From an uncultured Coriobacteriaceae bacterium (GTDB lineage Bacteria > Actinomycetota > Coriobacteriia > Coriobacteriales > Eggerthellaceae), in contig URZP01000050.1 in NCBI GenBank assembly GCA_900552365.1, positions 1 to 10,587 on the forward strand: DNA of 10,587 bases. The letters are read 5' to 3'. The notes under the pieces were generated by a model that was given only the letters and a program-made list of their open reading frames with translations, had not been told where the DNA came from and ran no database searches. Below are positions 5,949 through 10,587 of the stretch, one piece after another; positions within the stretch are counted from its first letter, which is position 1; each line of letters begins with the position of its first letter. A program made the translations under genes and the position numbers.

Positions 5949-6938
5949 TTATTTCAGCTGGCATTGCACGCAGGTGATGGCGATAACGCCGTAGATGTCG
6001 TCGGCGACGCAACCACGGGAAAGATCGTTCACCGGAGCGGCGATGCCCTGAGTGATGGGACCATATGCCTCGGCTTTCGCCAGGCGTTGAACAAGTTTGT
6101 AGCCGATGTTGCCGGCGTCGATATCGGGGAAGATCAAAACGTTTGCGCTGCCTGCAACAGGTGATTCGGGTGCTTTCTTTTGCGCAACCGAGGGCACGAT
6201 GGCGGCGTCGGTTTGCAGTTCGCCGTCAAGAGCGAGTTCGGGGGCAAGTTCCTTGGCGATGCGCGTGGCTTCAACGACTTTTGCCGCATCGTCATTTTTG
6301 GCCGAGCCATAGCTGGAATGCGAGAGGAGGGCGACCTTCGGCTCGGTGCCGATAAGGGCCTTCCAAGAGTGTGCCGAGCTTACGGCGATATTGGCCAAGC
6401 GTTCGGCGTCGGGCTGAACCTCAAGGCCGCAGTCCGAGAACAGGAACGTGCCGTCCTGACCGAACTCGCAGTTGGGGACAACCATAATGAAGAACGAGCT
6501 GACCAGCTTCGTTCCCGGCTTCGTTTTCAGGATCTGAAGGCTGGGGCGAAGGACATCGCCGGTGGAGTGGCAAGCGCCGGCGACCATGCCATCGGCTTTG
6601 CCGGTTTTCACCATCATCACGCCGAAATACAGGACGTCGTCAAGCTTGGCGCGTGCCTCTTCAATGGTCATGCCCTTGTGCTTGCGAGCCCCGAACAGCT
6701 CCTGCGCGAGGAGTTCACGCTCGGCGTAGGTTGCGACGTCGACGATCTTGGCGCCTTCCAAGTCGTATGGGCTTTTAAGGATCTGCTCCTCGTCACCTAG
6801 AATGATGAGGTTTGCCACGTTGTCGGCCAAGATCTTGCTTGCAGCCTCCAGCGTGCGCGGATCGTTTCCCTCGGGGAGGACGATCGTCTTCTTCTCGGTG
6901 CGGGCGCGTGCAACCATGTCATCCAGAAATGCGCTCAT
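5949..6938 (-). CDS. pta: Phosphate acetyltransferase (phosphotransacetylase)
   Basis: Pta converts acetyl-CoA and phosphate to acetyl phosphate and CoA, supplying AckA. The protein has 329 residues, the short single-domain form without the N-terminal DRTGG regulatory region of the long enterobacterial enzyme. Recognisable segments are VLPEGNDPRTLEAA (20-33), GKADGMVAGACHSTGDVLRP (113-132), LLSHSSYGSAKN (204-215), ANVLIFPDIDAGNIGYK (265-281) and GPITQGIAAPVNDLSRG (293-309). R308 and D314 match the catalytic R310 and D316 of the Methanosarcina enzyme. AAAGGA (6944-6949) lies 5 bases before the ATG at 6938, which fits the family N-terminus; an ATG ten codons upstream lacks this support. The gene converges on ackA and diverges from the glycosyltransferase. 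Upstream (about 7015-7045) the minus strand has several AT-rich -10-like hexamers such as TAGAAT and TATAAG, but no clear -35. Confidence 0.96.
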   Translation of the reverse strand: MSAFLDDMVARARTEKKTIVLPEGNDPRTLEAASKILADNVANLIILGDEEQILKSPYDLEGAKIVDVATYAERELLAQELFGARKHKGMTIEEARAKLDDVLYFGVMMVKTGKADGMVAGACHSTGDVLRPSLQILKTKPGTKLVSSFFIMVVPNCEFGQDGTFLFSDCGLEVQPDAERLANIAVSSAHSWKALIGTEPKVALLSHSSYGSAKNDDAAKVVEATRIAKELAPELALDGELQTDAAIVPSVAQKKAPESPVAGSANVLIFPDIDAGNIGYKLVQRLAKAEAYGPITQGIAAPVNDLSRGCVADDIYGVIAITCVQCQLK

Positions 6939-7132
6939 CGTTTTCCTTTCGATAGCGTTATGGAGCAAGTCAGCGACTGCTTCCAGGGGCGGACTGCTTT
7001 CGGGATTGGAGATTCTAAGGGCTTATATCCTGAATTCTATGGTAATCGATAGCAGGTCCATGTCGACCGTTAAAATGTTTCGCGGCCGCTTAGCAAGGTT
7101 GCGCGGCTCTCAACGTTTGGGGGAGGAATAGC

Positions 7133-8164
7133 GTGAAAACCATCACGTTCGCTATACCGTGCTACAACTCGGAAGCGTACATGGACAAGTGCATCGAATC
7201 CATTCTTGCATTCGATGACGGCCGTGGCGACATCGAGATCCTTATCGTCGACGACGGATCCACTAAGGACAACACCGCCCAGAAAGCTGATTCTTGGCAC
7301 GATCGCTATCCCGACACCGTTTTCGCCATTCACAAAGAGAACGGCGGCCATGGTTCTGCGGTTAACGCCGGTCTTGCGGCTGCTCGCGGCCGTTATTTCA
7401 AGGTCGTCGATTCCGACGACTGGCTCGATGAAGACTCCATGATCAAGATCATGGGCTTCCTTCGCAAGCAAAGCGAACTCAAGGACGCCGTCGACTTGGT
7501 TATTGCTAACTATGTGTACGAAAAGGTGTACGAAGACAAGCGCACGGTCATCGATTACAAGAACGTTTTCCCCGTAGAGGAGCTGTTCACCTGGGGCGAT
7601 ATCGGCCATTTCCGCAATAGCCAGTACTTGCTCATGCATTCGGTCATCTACCGCACCAAACTTCTGCGCGATATGAACCTGAAGTTGCCGGAGCATTGCT
7701 TCTACGTGGACAACATCTTCGTTTACGAGCCGCTGCCTTACGTTAAGAGCATCTATTACTTCAACGTCGATATGTATCGCTACTTCATTGGCCGCGAGGG
7801 GCAAAGCGTCAACGAAGAGGTCATGAAGGGTCGCATCGATCAGCAGATTCGCGTTACCAAGACCATGATCGATGCTGTCGACCCCTTGACCGATGTGTAC
7901 GAGAAGAAGCTCCAGAAGTACATGGAGAATTATCTCTCTATGATGATGTGCATCACCTCCATCTTCTTGCGCATGATCGATACGCCCGAGGCCGAACAGA
8001 AGCGCGACGAGATTTGGGGCTACTTGAAAGAGCGTCGCCCTCGGCTTTACCCGAAGGTTCGCAGCAACGTGCTGAACCTGGGCACGAACCTGCCAAGCGA
8101 GGCGGGCAGGCGTTTGGGTCTTGCCGGTTATCGTTTGGCTCAAAAGATTTTCAAGTTCAACTAA
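7133..8164 (+). CDS. Family 2 glycosyltransferase (GT-A fold)
   Basis: This 343-residue protein transfers a sugar from a nucleotide-sugar donor to an unknown acceptor. The N-terminal GT-A domain shows TFAIPCYNSEAYMDKCIESI (4-23), LIVDDGSTKDN (37-47), an HKENGGHGSAVNAG turn (67-80), and ARGRYFKVVDSDDWLDEDS (84-102). The DSDD at 93-96 is the DxD-type metal and nucleotide-sugar site. The C-terminal part (about 150-343) is aromatic-rich with a charged helical end. I see no transmembrane segment, so it is probably cytoplasmic and may act on a lipid-linked or wall-polymer intermediate at the membrane. The GTG start has GGAGG 6 bases upstream. It stands alone: divergent from pta and closed by its own terminator, with no other sugar or polysaccharide genes nearby. 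TAAAAT at 7071-7076 is a possible -10 without a good -35. Confidence 0.9.
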   Translation: MKTITFAIPCYNSEAYMDKCIESILAFDDGRGDIEILIVDDGSTKDNTAQKADSWHDRYPDTVFAIHKENGGHGSAVNAGLAAARGRYFKVVDSDDWLDEDSMIKIMGFLRKQSELKDAVDLVIANYVYEKVYEDKRTVIDYKNVFPVEELFTWGDIGHFRNSQYLLMHSVIYRTKLLRDMNLKLPEHCFYVDNIFVYEPLPYVKSIYYFNVDMYRYFIGREGQSVNEEVMKGRIDQQIRVTKTMIDAVDPLTDVYEKKLQKYMENYLSMMMCITSIFLRMIDTPEAEQKRDEIWGYLKERRPRLYPKVRSNVLNLGTNLPSEAGRRLGLAGYRLAQKIFKFN

Positions 8165-8169
8165 CGTTA

Positions 8170-8195
8170 GGCGCCCGTTCATCGGGCGCCGTTTT
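8170..8195 (+). terminator. Strong intrinsic terminator after the glycosyltransferase
   Basis: GGCGCCCG (8170-8177) pairs perfectly with CGGGCGCC (8183-8190) around a TTCAT loop, followed by GTTTT. It begins five bases after the stop codon. The all-GC stem makes read-through into dinB unlikely, so dinB should have its own promoter in 8196-8250; I could not pick out a convincing one. Confidence 0.9.
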
Positions 8196-8255
8196 CGATT
8201 CGCCGTGAACGTGCTGCAATGACGCGCAAGCAAACCGCGGCTGGGATTCTTGAAC

Positions 8256-8262
8256 GGGGGAG
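8256..8262 (+). promoter_or_regulatory. Purine run that may set the dinB start
   Basis: GGGGGAG lies 2 bases before an in-frame GTG at 8265. This spacing is tight, but ackA in the same window has a similar layout (GGGGGAG then 3 bases then GTG). The upstream in-frame TTG at 8250 has no SD of its own. The evidence leans to GTG 8265 without proving it. Confidence 0.45.
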
Positions 8263-8264
8263 CT

Positions 8265-9611
8265 GTGGGCGTTGTCTCGCTGGGTGATCGCAACGATTCC
8301 GCTTCCGAGCTTGTAAGCTTGGATGTTTTGGCGCCGTGGCGTGGGCGCGCTATTCTGCTTGTCGACCTCGATGCGTTCTTCGCTTCTGTTGAGCAGCTCG
8401 ATCATCCTGCGTGGCGCGGCAAGCCCGTTGTAGTTGGCGGCGATCCGACTAAGCACGGTGTTGTGTCCACGTGTTCGTATGAGGCGCGTAAGTTCGGCGT
8501 GCGAAGCGCCATGGCTTCTTCCATGGCGGCGCGACTTTGCCCCGATGCCATTTGGACTGAGGGGCATTTTTCGCGTTATCGGGAGATGTCCGACAAGATC
8601 ATGTCCATCATTGGTGACGAAACGCCTTTCGTTCAACAAGTCAGCATCGACGAGGCGTTTGCTGACGTCACGCCGAATTCGGTGAACGTCGAGCATCCCG
8701 TTCGCATCGCGCAGCGTATTCAAAGCCGCGTCGAGGAGCTGGGCGTCACGTGCTCTATCGGCGTCGGCACCACGAAAGCCATCGCGAAAATGGCCTCTGA
8801 CATGGATAAACCTCGCGGGATGACCGTCGTTTACCCTGGCAGCGAGCAAAGCTTCTTAAGGCCTTTGCCGGTAAGGCTTCTAAGCGGCATTGGCGCGGCA
8901 TCGGAGAAAACCCTGAAAACGTACGGCATCGAGACCTTGGGTCAGCTTGCCGATGCCGATGAAGCGCTTATCGCGCATATATTGGGGAAGAACGGCAAGG
9001 TCATGCAATCGCGTGCGCGCGGTGAAGACGAGGCTGTCGAATACGACGCAGCTGCGGCGAAGTCAGTTTCAAACGAGATTTCCTTTGCGGAGTGCTTGAG
9101 CGACCGTGACGATATCATGGCGGCCATCGGGTCGGTTACCGCGAAAGTCGGGCGACGCCTGCGCGGAAAAGGGCTTGAAGGACGCACGGTCACGCTGAAG
9201 ATCCGCTATGCGAACCGTCAGATCAGAAGCGTTCAGCGTCAGCTGTCTCGGCCGACGAACGATGAGATCTCGATCATGCCCTTGTTGGGCACCATGCTTG
9301 ATGAGCTGTGGACGCGTGGGGTTGAGGTACGTTTGATCGGCGTTGCGATCACTGGCTTCGACGGCGGTCGACCCGAGCAGTTTTCGCTGTTCGACGACGA
9401 TTCCATCGATCAGGGCGACGCGCGCGACGATTCGGCGTTGGCGCAGGCGAATCGCGGCTTAATGGGCGAAGAGAAGCGAAAGAAGCTGTTAGAGGCAACC
9501 GACTTCGTTCGCGATCGCTTTGGCGAGGGCGCGCTTCACTACGGCCGTGAGCTTAGAACGGCTAAGAACACTACGGGCAGCGCTGCGAAGAACCCAGCCG
9601 ATTACAAGTAG
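8265..9611 (+). CDS. dinB: DNA polymerase IV (Y-family translesion polymerase)
   Basis: DinB copies damaged DNA with low fidelity. From GTG 8265 it has 448 residues, longer than the roughly 350 of E. coli. The palm contains LVDLDAFFASVEQ with metal ligands D34 and D36 and steric-gate F39, and SIDEAF with D129 and E130 completing the catalytic carboxylates. YEARKFGVRSAM and CSIGVGTTKAIAKMASDMDKP are standard Y-family segments. A thumb with LLSGIGAASEKTLKTYGI follows, then the little finger (about 265-365). QFSLF (372-376) is a likely sliding-clamp binding motif, with a further tail resembling those of actinobacterial homologues. About 30 residues precede the first catalytic strand, so the start is uncertain: TTG at 8250 would add five residues. 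I saw no SOS (LexA) box upstream. Its 3' end faces the DegV gene, 51 bases away. Confidence 0.94.
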   Translation: MGVVSLGDRNDSASELVSLDVLAPWRGRAILLVDLDAFFASVEQLDHPAWRGKPVVVGGDPTKHGVVSTCSYEARKFGVRSAMASSMAARLCPDAIWTEGHFSRYREMSDKIMSIIGDETPFVQQVSIDEAFADVTPNSVNVEHPVRIAQRIQSRVEELGVTCSIGVGTTKAIAKMASDMDKPRGMTVVYPGSEQSFLRPLPVRLLSGIGAASEKTLKTYGIETLGQLADADEALIAHILGKNGKVMQSRARGEDEAVEYDAAAAKSVSNEISFAECLSDRDDIMAAIGSVTAKVGRRLRGKGLEGRTVTLKIRYANRQIRSVQRQLSRPTNDEISIMPLLGTMLDELWTRGVEVRLIGVAITGFDGGRPEQFSLFDDDSIDQGDARDDSALAQANRGLMGEEKRKKLLEATDFVRDRFGEGALHYGRELRTAKNTTGSAAKNPADYK

Positions 9612-9662
9612 CATTCGGCGAAACCTTGCCGTCGGGCGTCGTGACGCGTTTCTTCGCAATTG

Positions 9663-10535
9663 CTAGCGGTGGCTAGCTATGAAGAACAGCGCAAGGGTGC
9701 CAGGGCCCGAGTGAGCGCCGATCACGGGGTCGACGTAGTTGATATGGATGTCGGTCACGCCGAATTTCTCGGCGATCTTGTCGCGTAGGAATTCCGCGTC
9801 TTCCAGACAATCTCCGTGCGTGATGAAAACAGTTTGCTCGTTGATCGGCGCGTCGGCGGTTTTTTCCATATGCTTGAGCATCCCCAGGATGGACTTCTTG
9901 CGGCCCATCACCTTTTCTAGCGGAATCAGGTGGCCGTCGTTATCGACGTGCATGACCGGCTTGATGTTGAGCATGGTTCCCGCCCAGGCCGAGGTGCGCG
10001 TCACGCGCCCGCCACGGAACAGGAACATCAGATCGTCGACAGTGAACCAATGCGCAAGCTTCAACTTGTTGTCTTCAACCCATTGGCGTGTCTCTTCGAT
10101 GCTTGCTCCGGCTTGCGCCATTTGCGCGGCTTTGTATACCAGAAGGCCTTCGCCGCCCGATGCGGCAAGGGTATCGACATGCAATACGCGTCGTTCGGGG
10201 AATTCGGCGGCAAGGTTGTCAAGAAGAAGCGCAATGGCCTGGTAGGTGCCTGAAAGACCCGAGGAGAATCCAAGGTAGAGAATATCGCGGCCCGCTTCCA
10301 GAAGCGACCTTAAAAGGATTTCGGAGTCGGACATGTTCGGAAGCGAGGTGGTGATGACTTTGCCTTCGCGCATCATCGTGTAGAACTGGCGCAAGTCGGT
10401 TTTCTCGCCCTTGAGGTAGCTGCGGTGCTGCACGCCATCGACCATGAAGGTTAGGGGTAGAATCTCGAGTCCGAATGCGTCGATCGTCTCTTCGGTAAGA
10501 TTGCATGCTGAGTCGGTGACAATTTGATAGCTCAT
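9663..10535 (-). CDS. DegV family fatty-acid-binding protein
   Basis: This 290-residue protein has the typical DegV length and two-lobed fold. DegV/FakB-type proteins hold one fatty acid between the lobes; in Firmicutes the FakB members present it to the kinase FakA. Characteristic segments are IVTDSACNL (5-13), TTSLPN (62-67, whose T/S contact the carboxylate), LGFSSGLSGTYQ (88-99), DTLAASGGEG (121-130), FRGGRVTRTSAW (173-184) and VIGAHSGPGTLALFF (271-285). The ATG at 10535 is preceded by GGGAG with 5 bases between. No FakA kinase is visible here, so whether this one serves the Fak system is open. The gene enters from the right and converges on dinB; the 51-base gap contains only short, weak inverted repeats and no convincing terminator. 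The remaining 52 bases at the right edge hold no recognisable feature. Confidence 0.94.
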   Translation of the reverse strand: MSYQIVTDSACNLTEETIDAFGLEILPLTFMVDGVQHRSYLKGEKTDLRQFYTMMREGKVITTSLPNMSDSEILLRSLLEAGRDILYLGFSSGLSGTYQAIALLLDNLAAEFPERRVLHVDTLAASGGEGLLVYKAAQMAQAGASIEETRQWVEDNKLKLAHWFTVDDLMFLFRGGRVTRTSAWAGTMLNIKPVMHVDNDGHLIPLEKVMGRKKSILGMLKHMEKTADAPINEQTVFITHGDCLEDAEFLRDKIAEKFGVTDIHINYVDPVIGAHSGPGTLALFFIASHR

Positions 10536-10587
10536 AAGTGCTCCCGTCGTTGTGGCCGCGCGCGGCGCTCCGCTCTCAAACCGCGGA

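Noticed and set aside
6180..6800. A plus-strand open frame of 206 codons opposite pta.
   Set aside because: It is the complement of conserved Pta codons, with no domain and no credible SD.
7082..7089. GCGGCCGC palindrome upstream of the glycosyltransferase.
   Set aside because: An eight-base GC palindrome is not unusual in GC-rich DNA, and nothing around it suggests an operator.
7070..8293. A minus-strand open frame of 407 codons opposite the glycosyltransferase.
   Set aside because: The plus-strand gene has GT2 motifs, a good SD and a terminator. The antisense frame has no recognised domain and reads through that terminator hairpin.
9612..9662. Short inverted repeats (GCGT/ACGC, CGGC/GCCG) between dinB and the DegV gene.
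   Set aside because: The stems are only about four pairs with no proper T tract, too weak to call a terminator on either strand.
1..10587. Search for CRISPR repeats, tRNA or rRNA genes, transposase fragments, attachment sites, toxin-antitoxin pairs or defence genes.
   Set aside because: No spaced direct repeats, cloverleaf-like sequences or mobile-element proteins were seen on reading; nearly all sequence is accounted for by recognised housekeeping genes.

Overview
The window is a compact, mostly housekeeping stretch of a moderately GC-rich bacterial chromosome. It has short intergenic gaps, several GTG starts and purine-rich Shine-Dalgarno (SD) sites. The gene set is an HRDC-containing RNase D, a YugP-type membrane metallopeptidase, XseA/XseB, a HIT protein, AckA and Pta, a family 2 glycosyltransferase, DNA polymerase IV and DegV. 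Acetate-forming genes plus the general look of the proteins suggest a fermentative, anaerobic Actinobacteriota member, possibly Coriobacteriia/Eggerthellales. That placement is an impression from protein style; no rRNA or marker gene here settles it.

Layout. At the left edge (1-188, minus) is the N-terminus of a diacylglycerol-kinase-like lipid kinase, which runs off the window. Divergent from it, five or six genes read rightward: rnd (304-1461), the zinc metallopeptidase (1623-2279), xseA (2289-3680), xseB (3725-3979), a HIT-family gene (4038-4391) and ackA (4490-5734). Metallopeptidase, xseA, xseB and HIT look like one transcription unit; ackA follows after about 100 bases and may have its own promoter. 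ackA ends at a strong hairpin terminator and converges on pta (5949-6938, minus). Divergent from pta is a glycosyltransferase gene (7133-8164) closed by a very strong GC-rich terminator, then dinB (about 8265-9611). dinB converges on a DegV gene (9663-10535, minus). No gap between called genes exceeds 300 bases.

Functionally, Pta and AckA together convert acetyl-CoA to acetate with ATP formation. XseA and XseB form exonuclease VII, and DinB is an error-prone translesion polymerase, so two DNA-damage-related functions are present, although not adjacent. RNase D trims RNA 3' ends. DegV and the edge lipid kinase both point to fatty-acid or lipid handling but lie at opposite ends of the window.

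I found no tRNA, rRNA, CRISPR array, insertion sequence, prophage or defence module, and nothing I could defend as an undescribed system. The items most worth a second look are the convergent ackA/pta arrangement, hairpins placed just ahead of the SD sites of xseB and the HIT gene, an inverted repeat in front of ackA, and the isolated glycosyltransferase.
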